Shown: positions 14,472-22,902, numbered from the stretch's first letter. The stretch is 64,000 bases of DNA from Streptomyces camelliae (GCF_027625935.1 NZ_CP115300.1:2852001-2916000), one strand, 5' to 3'. Made by a program: numbers and translations. The notes: generated by a model not told the origin, from the letters alone.

Positions 14472-16796
14472 TCACCTGAGCGTCACCTCACATACGTGGT
14501 CCGCACATGCCATCCCCGGGGTGACGCGGAGACTCAGACGGCTGTCCGCCGATCGGACCTCCACCCCCTCACCGGCGCGGATCACCTCACGCACCGGGCG
14601 GTCCCAGACGATCTCCAGCGGTACGCCCGTGCGCGGCGGCTCGCTGATGTGGAGGGTGGCCGTGCCGCCCCTGCGGACGACGAGGACGCTCGCCCCGGCC
14701 GAGACGGTGAGGTCCCCCACCGTACCGGCCCGCCAGAAGTTCGCCGCCCGCAGCCCCAGCCGGGGGACGGCGACGGCCTGCCGGACGGTGTCGTTGGCGA
14801 GGACGCACAGCCACAGGCGGTCGGCGGCCCGGGCGAGGGTCTCGGTGCGGGACGCGCCCGGCAGCAGGACGTAGACGTAACCGGCGTCCACGGGATCGGT
14901 GCCGTGGTCGAGCCACAGGGTCTGCCAGCGCCGGGTGCGCCGCTCGCCCGTGCTTCCCGTGTTGATGTCGGACCAGGCACCGGTGCGGTCCTCGCGCAGG
15001 CTGCGCAGCTCGCCCCCGTCCGGCAGGAGCCAGCCGCCGTGCCCTTCGAGATGGGCCCAGCGCCGCCCATGGACGACGTCCTGGGTGAAGGCCTGGGCGC
15101 CGCCCTCCCCCAGATTGCGGTTGTCCACGACGGTCTCGACCGGGACGCCGTCGGCGCAGCTGATCCCGGCGCCGAGGCAGACCACCGCGTCGTCGAGGAA
15201 GAACCAGGACTTGCGGGCCTCCAGGGTGGAGCCGAGGCCCTTGAGGTGCTGGCCGACGGCCGCGTACGTGCCGTCCGTCGTCCCGCCGACCCAGCGCACG
15301 TCCGGTCGGGGCGCGCCCCACTCGCCGCCGGCGCGGTCGGCGAGGCGCTTGGTGGAGACGGTGGTGCCGGGCAGCCGGTACCAGTCGACGGTCGGCCAGA
15401 ACCAGTCCGTGTACTGGTCCGAGCTGCCCTTCGGCCACCAGTAGAGCATTCCCGAACCGGTGTGCCAGCCGCGCGGGTTCTCGCCGTTGCCGCACTCGTA
15501 GTGGGCGATGCGGTCGCTGGCCATGGACAGGGCGGCGGTGAAGCGGGGGCCGCGGTGCACGGCGCGGTCCATGGCCGGGAAGAGGCGGTGGCCGAGGGGT
15601 TCGGCGAGCGGCGGGGCGGGCGAGGCGGCGACCGCGTGCAGCCGTGCGAGATCGGCGACATCCAACTGATCCGACGTCAGGACAGGTGTGACGGTGTCCC
15701 GTTGGATCCATCCCTTCACCAGGCCGTACCACCGCTCCCGTCGCTCCTCCCCCGCCCCGCCCGCGAGCAGCGCGACGGCGGCGATGAGCGCCTGTCCGTG
15801 GAAGTGGTCGCTGCGCATCAGGTGCAGGTCATCGCCGGAGAGGTAACCCCGGCTGACGGCACGGCCGTTGACGCCGTCCATGACCAGCCCGTCGTGGATC
15901 AGGGGAGCGAAGGCGTGCTCCACGGCGTCCAGGACGTTCTGCCGGGCCGGGTCGGTGACCTCCCAGGGAGACCCGGCGAGCAGCGCGAACAGCCGCCCGA
16001 GGCCGTCGAGCAGGACCTGGCCGTACGTCCCGGAGTAGGCGACCCAGGTGTGCTGCACGAAGGAGCCGTCGGCGTAGAGCCCGTCGCCCCGGGTGACGTA
16101 CGGGAAGACGGGCGAGAGGGCGTCCCGGGCGAGGGAGATCTTCGCGCCGTCCCGGCCGAGGATGCCGCGCAGGAGGACGGAGCGGGCGAGGTCGACCCGG
16201 TTGGCGCCGGTGGAGGTGCCGGAGTAGTCGGTGAGCATCGCGTCCGGGACGAAGTGGTCCACGGCCGCGCAGGCCGAGGCGACACGGGCCGCGCCGAGGT
16301 GGTCGTACAGGGCGGCGGTGATGTCCATGAGCAGCCGGGGGCTGCCGATCTGCCATTCCCACCAGTTGCCGTAGCGGCTGGTCGAAGGGTTGTAGACGCG
16401 GGCGGAGAGATGGTCGAGGCCGCGCAGGACGGCGTCGAGGAGCGCGGGGTCGCCGGTGCGGCCGGTGCCGGGCCGGCGGTGGGCCTGGGCCATGGTCCAC
16501 AGCCGGCCGTAGCTGTAGGTGATGCCGGACGGCGGGTCGAAGGGGTGGCCGGGCCACAGGGAGTCCGGGGCGGGCGCCATGGTGCGGTTGAACTCGGCTG
16601 CCAGGGAACCTAGTTGGGCGAGCCGGGAGGCGTACGGCTCGGCGTCCGGGTCGCAACCCGTGCCGAGGGCGATGTCGAGCCAGCGGCGGCGCAGGGTGTC
16701 GTAGGGATCGCCGTCCGCGAAGGCAGGGGAGGCCAGGGCGGGGGTGAGGGCGGCGGCCAGCAGGAGAGCACGTCGGGTCGGTCCGGTCCTGCGCAT
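14472..16796 (-). CDS. Secreted polysaccharide lyase family 8 (hyaluronate/chondroitin/xanthan lyase type)
   Basis: A 774-residue exoenzyme. ATG 16796 begins a signal peptide with a TRRALLLAAAL core, suggesting Tat export, cleaved after an ALASPAFA-like region. The alpha-toroid domain carries PL8 catalytic signatures: Asn in RYGNWWEWQIGSPR and the His/Tyr pair in FVQHTWVAYSGTYGQVLLDGL, matching the Asn-His-Tyr triad of pneumococcal hyaluronate lyase. Beta-sandwich domains follow. Such enzymes cleave uronic-acid polysaccharides by beta-elimination; substrate cannot be fixed from motifs. An upstream in-frame start at 16922 is less likely because it would bury the signal peptide. Confidence 0.9.
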   Translation of the reverse strand: MRRTGPTRRALLLAAALTPALASPAFADGDPYDTLRRRWLDIALGTGCDPDAEPYASRLAQLGSLAAEFNRTMAPAPDSLWPGHPFDPPSGITYSYGRLWTMAQAHRRPGTGRTGDPALLDAVLRGLDHLSARVYNPSTSRYGNWWEWQIGSPRLLMDITAALYDHLGAARVASACAAVDHFVPDAMLTDYSGTSTGANRVDLARSVLLRGILGRDGAKISLARDALSPVFPYVTRGDGLYADGSFVQHTWVAYSGTYGQVLLDGLGRLFALLAGSPWEVTDPARQNVLDAVEHAFAPLIHDGLVMDGVNGRAVSRGYLSGDDLHLMRSDHFHGQALIAAVALLAGGAGEERRERWYGLVKGWIQRDTVTPVLTSDQLDVADLARLHAVAASPAPPLAEPLGHRLFPAMDRAVHRGPRFTAALSMASDRIAHYECGNGENPRGWHTGSGMLYWWPKGSSDQYTDWFWPTVDWYRLPGTTVSTKRLADRAGGEWGAPRPDVRWVGGTTDGTYAAVGQHLKGLGSTLEARKSWFFLDDAVVCLGAGISCADGVPVETVVDNRNLGEGGAQAFTQDVVHGRRWAHLEGHGGWLLPDGGELRSLREDRTGAWSDINTGSTGERRTRRWQTLWLDHGTDPVDAGYVYVLLPGASRTETLARAADRLWLCVLANDTVRQAVAVPRLGLRAANFWRAGTVGDLTVSAGASVLVVRRGGTATLHISEPPRTGVPLEIVWDRPVREVIRAGEGVEVRSADSRLSLRVTPGMACADHVCEVTLR

Positions 16797-16965
16797 GGCG
16801 GGGATGGTGCCCGAGTTCCGCGCGGGCCGCCAGGGGGCACGCCCCATCACTGCGTGCAACGATGAAGACACGCTGCGGATTATGTTGAAAACCGAACTGA
16901 ATGGGTCTACCGTCGGAGACACCGAGTTCGTTTAACGTTCAACAGACACCTTTCTGGAGCAGGAC

Positions 16966-17565
16966 ATGGGCATCTTCGGCCGCAAGGGCAGCACCCCCGA
17001 GACCACCGCCGACACGGGCGCCGACCTGACCGCGCTGACCGGTGAGTACACGATCGACCCGGCGCACACCACGATCGGTTTCACCGCCCGGCACGCCATG
17101 GTCACCAACGTCAAGGGAGCCTTCAACGACTTCACCGGCAGCCTGCACCTGGACGGCGCGGACCCCAGCAAGTCCACGGCCAGCCTCGACATTCAGATGG
17201 CGAGCGTGGAGACCGGCAGCGCCGACCGTGACGGGCACCTGAAGTCGTCCGACTTCTTCAAGATCGACGAATTCCCGGTCATGACCTTCCGCTCCACCAA
17301 GGCGGAGGCCCTGGGCGGCGACGACTACCGCATCACCGGTGACCTCTCCATCCTCGGCACGACCAAGCCGATCACCATCGACCTGGAGTTCAACGGCGCC
17401 GCGAAGGACCCCTTCGGCAACGAGCGCGTCGGCTTCGAGGGCAAGGCCGAGATCCTGCGCTCGGAGTGGGGCCTGACCTGGAACGCGGCCCTGGAGACCG
17501 GCGGCGTCCTCGTCTCCGACAAGATCAAGCTGAACTTCGACATCTCGGCGATCAAGAAGGCGTAG
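16966..17565 (+). CDS. YceI family protein
   Basis: A 199-residue YceI-like lipocalin-fold protein, a family that binds isoprenoid or lipid-like ligands. Characteristic segments are Y-IDPAHTTIGFTARHAMV near residue 27, VKGAFNDFTG, SAD-RDGHLKSSDFF, and the TKPITIDLEF motif. There is no signal peptide, so this version is cytoplasmic, unlike E. coli YceI. GGAG lies eight bases before the ATG. The gene is divergent from the PL8 lyase with 169 bp between. Confidence 0.92.
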   Translation: MGIFGRKGSTPETTADTGADLTALTGEYTIDPAHTTIGFTARHAMVTNVKGAFNDFTGSLHLDGADPSKSTASLDIQMASVETGSADRDGHLKSSDFFKIDEFPVMTFRSTKAEALGGDDYRITGDLSILGTTKPITIDLEFNGAAKDPFGNERVGFEGKAEILRSEWGLTWNAALETGGVLVSDKIKLNFDISAIKKA

Positions 17566-17708
17566 CCCTCCGGGGGTTCGGCGGGGGGCATCGACCGGGA
17601 TGGCCGGGGAGCAGTGGGCGCCTTGCCGGGGCTGGGGGCGGATCCCTGGGGTCACATCCGCCCCCGAGGCCTCATAAGCCCCTTCCAGGTCGCGTGGGAG
17701 AGGTGATG

Positions 17709-17785
17709 GGCAGATTTGGGCCTCCCTCCCGATTCCCACCTACCCGACCTGCGCCTTTGCTGCGCGGCCGTGGCCCAAATCTGCC
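17709..17785. repeat. Perfect 14-bp inverted repeat, 49-bp spacing
   Basis: GGCAGATTTGGGCC at 17709-17722 recurs inverted at 17772-17785. The arms are AT-richer than their surroundings. The spacing is long for a terminator; it may bind a dimeric regulator at two half sites or be a remnant of a mobile sequence. Confidence 0.7.
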
Positions 17786-17972
17786 AATCTCTGCCCTGAC
17801 GGGGCCGGTGGTGCGGGTGTGACTCCAGGGAGAGCTGCCGAAGCGGCCCGGCGTGCAGGCGAGGCGCGACCGCGTCCGTCCGCCGACGGAACGGCGTAAC
17901 CCCAGCAGCCCGCAAACCCCGTCCGGGCCACCGTCTTTCCGGGGCGCCCGCTCGCTTCTCCCCCGTGCTGGA

Positions 17973-18065
17973 GCGAGTCGTGTCAAGGGTCGGCCGTAGG
18001 CCGATCGCCGAAGGCGACGCGGGAGTGGAGCGCAGCGGAACGGGAGCGCCCTTGACTCGGCTCGC
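17973..18065. other. Nested multi-hairpin element
   Basis: Outer arms of 17 nt (17973-17989 with 18049-18065) match at 15 positions and include GTCAAGGG / CCCTTGAC. Inside are two perfect 5-bp hairpins with triloops: CGGCC-GTA-GGCCG (17991-18003) and TCGCC-GAA-GGCGA (18005-18017). The layout resembles a multi-branched RNA fold or a dispersed structured repeat. Confidence 0.55.
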
Positions 18066-18123
18066 GGAAGCACGACAATCGCCGAGAAGCGGGCGGCCCG
18101 ACGGCCACGTCATCCGCAGACGG

Positions 18124-18549
18124 TCACCGCGGCCGACCTGGAACGGCCGCCTCGAACTCGCACCACACGAACTTCCCCGGGTTCCGCTGCCCCACGCCCC
18201 ACTTGTCCGCCAGCGCCGACACGAGCAGCAGGCCCCGGCCGGCCTCCGACTCCGGTGACGTCTCGCGCAGGCACATGTCCTCGGGGCCGCTGTCGTGCAC
18301 CTCCAGCCTCAGCCGTCCGTCGGCGCGCAGGAGGCTGAGCCGGACCGAGAAACCCCGGCCGGGCGGTACGCCGTGCAACACCGCGTTGGTCGCCAGCTCG
18401 CTCACGCACAGCAGCACGTCGTCCTCCCGCCCCCGGAATCGCCACTCCTCCATCACCGCCCGCGTGAACTCCCGTGCCGGGCGCACCGACCTGCGGTCCC
18501 GACGGAAGAACGCCACGCGGATCTCGCCGAGTTGGGTTTCCTCGTTCAT
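18124..18549 (-). CDS. Anti-sigma-factor-like ATP-binding protein (HATPase_c)
   Basis: A 141-residue GHKL-type ATPase of the RsbW/SpoIIAB-like group abundant in Streptomyces. The N box SELATNAVLHG is at about residues 58-68, the G1 region is EVHDSGPE, and a GRGLLLV G2-like segment follows. ATG 18549 is chosen; an in-frame GTG at 18573 is possible, and neither has a clear ribosome site. It is divergent from a XRE regulator followed by a DUF397 gene. This is the three-gene whiJ-type cassette that recurs in Streptomyces genomes and often influences development. Kinase or anti-sigma activity is inferred, not shown. Confidence 0.85.
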   Translation of the reverse strand: MNEETQLGEIRVAFFRRDRRSVRPAREFTRAVMEEWRFRGREDDVLLCVSELATNAVLHGVPPGRGFSVRLSLLRADGRLRLEVHDSGPEDMCLRETSPESEAGRGLLLVSALADKWGVGQRNPGKFVWCEFEAAVPGRPR

Positions 18550-18594
18550 GAGGCGAGTGTCACTGTGCGTCACTAGTGTGGGTCAGTGAGTGAG

Positions 18595-18617
18595 GTCGTA
18601 GTTCTGATTACTACGAC
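18595..18617. promoter_or_regulatory. Palindromic operator candidate between ATPase and XRE genes
   Basis: Perfect arms GTCGTAGT (18595-18602) and ACTACGAC (18610-18617) are separated by 7 nt in the 112-bp divergent region. The half-like CACTACGA recurs at 18620-18627. It is a likely site for the XRE-family protein encoded next to it. Confidence 0.6.
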
Positions 18618-18661
18618 TCCACTACGAGGACTTCGGGTGCGTTTGGGGGAATGGCACAGCT

Positions 18662-19483
18662 ATGCACACGGCAAGGAAGCCCAAGAAGGTCGGTTCGTGG
18701 CGGGCGGTTGGAGCCCTGCTGGCGCACTACCGAAAGCAGGCCCGCCTCACTCAGGAGCAGTTCGCCGAGTTGGCGAGCATTCATGTGGACACGGTGGGGT
18801 CCATCGAGCAAGGGAGGCTGACACTTCAGCCGGATCGTGCCGAGCAGTTCGATGAACTGCTGGGTACGGGCGGCGCGTTGGCCGTACTGGTGGACAGGCT
18901 GCCCGTACGGGAGAAGATCGTGCAGTTCGCGCAGGGGCTGGTCGATCACGAGCAGGAGGCGGTCGGCATCCTCTCGCACCAGACCCAGGTCGTACCGGGA
19001 CTGCTCCAGACCAGGGAGTACTGCCGCGCCGTCTTCGACTACCGGTATCCGGCGCTCGGGACCGAGACGGCCGAGCAGTGGGTGAACGCCCGTATGGAAC
19101 GGCAGTTGATCTGGCAGCGTGACCGACCGCCTGTGGGTCACTTCGTCCTTGAGGAGAGCATTCTGCGGCGGCAAGTCGGCGGCCCGGAGGTGATGCGCGA
19201 GCAGTTCCGTCAGATCCTGGAGTACACGGAACCGGTCCACATGAGCTTTCAGATCATGCCCGAGGGCCGGACACCGCACGCCTGTCTCGACGGGCCCATG
19301 GTGCTACTGGAGACACCCGCGTACGAACGTCTCGTCTACCTGGAGGTTCACCGCGCCAGTTTTCTGGTCGATGACCCCGACGAGGTCAGCGACTATCACC
19401 ACAAGTATGGAATGCTGCGGTCACAGGCCCTCTCTCCCGACGAGAGCGTGCGCCTCCTGAATGGACTGCTTGGAGAGTCATGA
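18662..19483 (+). CDS. XRE family regulator with DUF5753 C-terminal domain
   Basis: A 273-residue protein. The N-terminal helix-turn-helix (about residues 18-50: LLAHYRKQARLTQEQFAEL, then SIHVDTVGSIEQGRL) is XRE type. The remainder is the DUF5753 domain (SHQTQVVPGLLQTREYCRAV and ERQLIWQRD are typical). These proteins form whiJ-like cassettes with the DUF397 protein encoded immediately downstream, sharing an ATGA overlap. They are thought to switch between DNA-bound repressor and released states through the small partner. A GGGGGA lies 12 bases before ATG 18662. Confidence 0.92.
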   Translation: MHTARKPKKVGSWRAVGALLAHYRKQARLTQEQFAELASIHVDTVGSIEQGRLTLQPDRAEQFDELLGTGGALAVLVDRLPVREKIVQFAQGLVDHEQEAVGILSHQTQVVPGLLQTREYCRAVFDYRYPALGTETAEQWVNARMERQLIWQRDRPPVGHFVLEESILRRQVGGPEVMREQFRQILEYTEPVHMSFQIMPEGRTPHACLDGPMVLLETPAYERLVYLEVHRASFLVDDPDEVSDYHHKYGMLRSQALSPDESVRLLNGLLGES

Positions 19484-19662
19484 ACACCGCAGCACTGACA
19501 TGGTTCAAGTCCAGCTACAGCGGCAGCGAGGGCGGCGACTGCGTCGAGGTCGCCACCCAGCCCGCCGCCGTCCACGTCCGCGACTCCAAGACCCCCACCG
19601 GCCCCGTCCTCACCCTCTCCCCCACCACCTGGAGCGAGTTCCTTGACGGCATCGCCCGCTGA
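19480..19662 (+). CDS. DUF397 small protein
   Basis: A 60-residue DUF397 protein with the defining motifs W-KSSYSG-EGGDCVEVA, then VRDSKTPTGPVLTLSP and a WSEFLDGI ending. Its ATG overlaps the XRE stop (ATGA), so the pair is co-translated. In whiJ/bldB-type systems such proteins are regarded as partners or antagonists of the cognate XRE regulator. Confidence 0.92.
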   Translation: MNTAALTWFKSSYSGSEGGDCVEVATQPAAVHVRDSKTPTGPVLTLSPTTWSEFLDGIAR

Positions 19663-19762
19663 AGCTGAATGGGTTCACATAACTTCGTTCGAGAACGTGC
19701 CGGGGCGGCCCCACCCCGGTCGCTTCCTGCTCGGTTGACTGCGTGACCGCGGCGTCGACTGG

Positions 19763-20002
19763 ATGCCGTTCGCAGAGGACGAGCTGCGGATCGACCTGAT
19801 GTGCCGCATCGGTGACGACGGGCACTGGCACGGCACGCTCAGCGTGAACGTGGATGCGCGGGTGCTGTGGCGGCTCGGGCTCCATCCCGATCAGCCGACC
19901 TCCGCCGTCAACGGGCCCTCCCCGCCCGCCTGGTGGCATGCCGCGGGTGAGCGTTATGCCACCCGTCACGCCGTGCGCCGACGCCACGACGGCGACGCGT
20001 AG
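19763..20002 (+). CDS. Hypothetical protein or gene remnant
   Basis: An open frame of 79 codons from an ATG without ribosome site. The product has an acidic start (MPFAEDELRIDLMCRIGDDG), a WHAAGERYATR segment and a basic end. Coding-like sense continues only 7 codons upstream of the ATG before a stop, so it could be the 3' part of a decayed gene. I do not recognise the family. Confidence 0.35.
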   Translation: MPFAEDELRIDLMCRIGDDGHWHGTLSVNVDARVLWRLGLHPDQPTSAVNGPSPPAWWHAAGERYATRHAVRRRHDGDA

Positions 20003-20135
20003 TTGAGAAGCAGGCCAACGCCACACCGGCCGCCATCTGCAGTGCGAGGGTCAGGGCGACCGCGAGTACGGACACATCGGTGTGGAGTCCGGCCGCGCCC
20101 TCCAGTCACAGGGCGATACCCCAGCAGAGCAGAAA
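20000..20135 (-). pseudogene. Possible membrane-protein remnant
   Basis: In one minus-strand frame the DNA reads RFLLCWGIAL, a TGA stop, then a hydrophobic helix (VSVLAVALTLALQMAAGVALA) ending CFSTTRRRR. This looks like the C-terminal helices and basic tail of a transporter interrupted by a stop, with stops close upstream too. A MarR gene stands next to it, and MarR genes are often divergent from MFS exporters, so a decayed exporter is a reasonable guess. Confidence 0.3.
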
Positions 20136-20211
20136 CCGCCGTCATGACCAGCACAGCTTCGTACGCAGTGCGTATGAGTTTTGAGCGCACATTTTGACGA
20201 TCCGGAGCTCA

Positions 20212-20236
20212 CGCACGCCAACTACTAAGTTGTGCG
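20212..20236. promoter_or_regulatory. Imperfect palindrome upstream of the MarR gene
   Basis: CGCAC-GC-CAACT and AGTTGTGCG form an inverted repeat (one arm carries two extra bases) ending 13 bases before the ATG. The location and size suit a MarR autorepression site. The gene has no ribosome site, so a leaderless transcript beginning near here is possible. Confidence 0.45.
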
Positions 20237-20248
20237 TACGATCCCTCC

Positions 20249-20686
20249 ATGGATCATCTCTCGGAAGCCGCCCGTCTCCGTCGTGCCGTCGTCCGGCTCA
20301 ACCGGCGTCTGCGGCAGGAGCGCGGGGAGGGCGGTCTCAGCCCCAACCAGCTCGCCGTACTCGGCCATCTGCACCGGTACGGCCCGGCGACCCCCGGCGA
20401 GATCGCGGCGGCGGAGCGGCAGCGGCCCCAGTCGCTCACCCGGGTCTACGCGGAGTTGGAGGACGAGGGGCTGATCTCGCGGGAGCGGGGTACCGACGAC
20501 CGGCGCCAGTCCGTGCTGTCGCTCACCGAGCCGGGGCGGCGGGCGCTGGAGCGGGACATGGCCGAGCGGGACGCGTGGCTCGCCCAGGCCCTGGGCACGC
20601 TCGGCGAGACGGAGCGCGGGGTGCTGACCCTGGCGGCCGCTGTGATGGAGCGGCTCGGGTCGCTGGAGCCCGACGCGGAAGACTGA
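20249..20686 (+). CDS. MarR family transcriptional regulator
   Basis: A 145-residue winged-helix protein. The DNA-binding core spans roughly residues 30-95: LSPNQLAVLGHLHRYGPATPGEIAAAE, recognition helix RQRPQSLTRVYAELED, and the wing ISRERGTDDRRQSVLSLTEPG with the conserved D-R-R-x-x signature. Such dimers usually repress a nearby exporter or enzyme; here no intact divergent target remains. Confidence 0.9.
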   Translation: MDHLSEAARLRRAVVRLNRRLRQERGEGGLSPNQLAVLGHLHRYGPATPGEIAAAERQRPQSLTRVYAELEDEGLISRERGTDDRRQSVLSLTEPGRRALERDMAERDAWLAQALGTLGETERGVLTLAAAVMERLGSLEPDAED

Positions 20687-20700
20687 CGCCCCTCAGCCCC

Positions 20701-22095
20701 TCAGAACCCCCCGCCGAAGTCCCCGCCGTTGTCTCCCCCTCCCCCGCCGAAGTCCCCGCCGTCGCCGAACCCGCCCCCGAAGTCCCCGGCGTCGAAGTCC
20801 GTGCCGGAGACGTCGCCGCCCTGGGAGCCGTCGTCGTAGCCGTAACCGGAACCGGGGCCGAAGTCTCCGTATCCGGTGCCGTAGTCGGCCGCGTAGGACG
20901 GGGTGGCCATCATGCTGCCGAGGAGGGTGCCGACGAGCAGGCCGGGCAGGATGCCGCCGCCGAAGTAGCCGCCCGCCCAGGGGCCGTAGGCGGGGCCCGC
21001 GTCCCAGTAGGGGCGGCGGCCGTAGTCGGTGTCGACCTCGCGGATCACCGGGTCGCGGCCGTCCGCGAGCCGGGTGGCGTCGGCCGCGCACACCGGGACC
21101 TGGCGCGGGGCGCCGCCGGGCGGGGTCCAGTCGGCGTCGGTGACCGAGGGGCCGTGGCGCGGGTCGAAGAAGCAGGGCGGCCGGCGCTCGGGCAGCGGGC
21201 GGCCCTCGCGGCGGGCGGCGAGCTGCGAGAGGGAGAAACGGCCGTCCTCCAAAGCCTCCGTCACCGTGCGGACGTCCTCCGGGCGACGCGCCTCGGCCAT
21301 GCGCTGCTTGGCGGTCTCGTAGGCGTCGAGCGCGCGCTCGTAGTCCGCGCGCATCGCGTCGTCGGCGCCGGTCTCCGCGGGATGGAAGTCGAGGCGGTCC
21401 AGCTCCTCACCGAAGGCGGTGATGTCCTCGTCCACGACCACCCGCAGCCGGTCGAGAGCGGCCCGCTGCTCCTCCTCGCGGCGCCGTCGGCTGCGCCGGA
21501 CCAGGGCGTACGCGCCCGCGCCGGCGGCCACGAGTACGGCACCCGTGACGAGCACCGCCGTACCGGACACCCCGCCGGAGCCGGCGGAGCCGCCCCAGCT
21601 CCTCGGGGCGTGCCCGCCGACCGTGGCCAGCGCGCGGTCGGTGAAGTCGGTGAGCTGGGTCTTCACCGGCTCGCCCTGGACGCTGTTCACCAGGTTCTGC
21701 CGGGCCGCCGTGGACATGACGGAGGAGTCGGCGCGGGCGTCGAAGCGGTCGCCGAGGCGGATGCCGTACAGGCCGGTGATGCCGGTGGCCGCGCGCAGGT
21801 TCGAGAAGAGCCCGCTGGTCGGGTAGCCGGCCGGGAGCACCGCGATGAACACCGGTTTGTTCGCGTCCCTGATCTGTTTCGCGAGCGCGTCGGCGTCGGC
21901 CTTCGGCAGCTGGGACGCGGCCGCCGGGTCGACGTAGACGGGGCTCGCGCGCAGGGCACGGGCGATCACCGAGATGCTCGTGTCCGCGCTCGCCCGGGGC
22001 GCGAACGGGGTCGTCAGGACGAGGGCGAGGGCGGCCAGCAGCAGGGCGGCCAGCAGCGAGGCGGGCAGACTGCGGGTCCGCGGGACGGCCTTCAT
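20701..22095 (-). CDS. Exported membrane protein with Gly-rich tail (TPM-like)
   Basis: A 464-residue protein. A signal peptide or anchor (residues about 10-37, ending ASA) is followed by an extracellular domain with SPVYVDPAAASQLPKADADALAKQI. A single membrane helix lies at about 180-200 (GTAVLVTGAVLVAAGAGAYALV), then basic RRSRRRREEEQR, a coiled-coil-like cytoplasmic part, a hydrophobic Gly-rich segment (GGYFGGGILPGLLVGTLLGSMMA) and an FGGG repeat tail. The domain order resembles TPM-type membrane proteins common in Streptomyces. Function is not known, and no catalytic motif is visible. Confidence 0.8.
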   Translation of the reverse strand: MKAVPRTRSLPASLLAALLLAALALVLTTPFAPRASADTSISVIARALRASPVYVDPAAASQLPKADADALAKQIRDANKPVFIAVLPAGYPTSGLFSNLRAATGITGLYGIRLGDRFDARADSSVMSTAARQNLVNSVQGEPVKTQLTDFTDRALATVGGHAPRSWGGSAGSGGVSGTAVLVTGAVLVAAGAGAYALVRRSRRRREEEQRAALDRLRVVVDEDITAFGEELDRLDFHPAETGADDAMRADYERALDAYETAKQRMAEARRPEDVRTVTEALEDGRFSLSQLAARREGRPLPERRPPCFFDPRHGPSVTDADWTPPGGAPRQVPVCAADATRLADGRDPVIREVDTDYGRRPYWDAGPAYGPWAGGYFGGGILPGLLVGTLLGSMMATPSYAADYGTGYGDFGPGSGYGYDDGSQGGDVSGTDFDAGDFGGGFGDGGDFGGGGGDNGGDFGGGF

Positions 22096-22182
22096 GCTTC
22101 GAAACTACCCGAATCACCCTGAAATCTGGCATATCGGAGAGTGGTGAGCGGGACCGTCGATGCCATGGGGGACGATGACGGT

Positions 22183-22779
22183 ATGACGACACCGCAGGAT
22201 CTGTTCCTCGTCAGCCTGGACGTGCCCGGTGAGCACCCCGTCGAGCAGGGCGATCTGTCGCTGGCGCTCGCGGGCGCCGAACTGGTCGACCTGCTCGGCA
22301 CGCGGGCGCTCACCCTGGAGGGCGAGCGCATCGTGCCCGGTCCCGCGCTCACCACGGGCGACCGGATGCTGGACGAGGCCGGGGCGGCACTGAAGCGGCA
22401 AGAGCCGCACGAGACCGTCGAGGACTGGCTGTGGCGCCGGGGGCAGGGGCTGGCCGCCGCCTACCGTGACGCGCTGGACCGCGCCGGGCAGCTCACCGGG
22501 AAACGGCAGGGGCTGTTCCGGCGGGCCGGGCGGGATGCGGCTGCCGACACCCCGGCCCGGCAGCACGCCGCAGACCGCTGGTGGTCCCGTGAGCCGGTCC
22601 TCGCCGGCCTCGCCGCCACGCTGCGCATCGAGGCCGACCGGCCGGCGGAGCCTCCCGCCGACGAAGCCGTCGTCACCGTCTTGGCGGCGGTCGGCGACGC
22701 GGTGACCGAGCTGAACGCGGTCCGCGAACGCCGACGCATCGAGAACGTGGCCTTCGACAACATCTGGCGTGCGCCGTAG
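22183..22779 (+). CDS. GPP34/GOLPH3-like protein
   Basis: A 198-residue all-helical protein of the GPP34 family, homologous to Golgi phosphoprotein 3, which binds phosphoinositides in eukaryotes. The start MTTPQDLFLVSLD followed by GDLSLALAGAELVDL is typical. The central hydrophobic beta-hairpin region is weak. ATG 22183 has GGGGA about ten bases upstream; an earlier in-frame GTG at 22141 has none. The bacterial role is unclear, perhaps membrane association. It converges on cimA. Confidence 0.85.
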   Translation: MTTPQDLFLVSLDVPGEHPVEQGDLSLALAGAELVDLLGTRALTLEGERIVPGPALTTGDRMLDEAGAALKRQEPHETVEDWLWRRGQGLAAAYRDALDRAGQLTGKRQGLFRRAGRDAAADTPARQHAADRWWSREPVLAGLAATLRIEADRPAEPPADEAVVTVLAAVGDAVTELNAVRERRRIENVAFDNIWRAP

Positions 22780-22808
22780 CGACTGGAGGCGCTGCTCACT
22801 GGGAGGTG

Positions 22809-22842
22809 CCTCCCCCACGCTCGGCTTCGCTCGCGCGGGAGG
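22809..22842. terminator. Hairpin between the GPP34 gene and cimA
   Basis: CCTCCC (22809-22814) pairs with GGGAGG (22837-22842) around a GC-rich loop with CTCGGCTTCGCTCG. Further C- and G-runs to 22876 can extend the fold. The sequence resembles a dispersed Streptomyces intergenic repeat as I remember it, and sits between convergent genes. Confidence 0.55.
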
Positions 22843-22902
22843 GGCCCCCATCGCGGGGGAACCCCCATCGCCCCAGCGGCACGACTGCCCGCAGCTGCGC
22901 GG

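Larger units (their letters stand above)
17566..18123. other. 558-bp gene-free region with structured DNA
   Basis: No frame here has a ribosome site or recognisable protein. It contains a widely spaced 14-bp inverted repeat (17709-17785) and a multi-hairpin element (17973-18065), listed separately. Open frames on either strand look like GC-bias artefacts. Confidence 0.6.
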
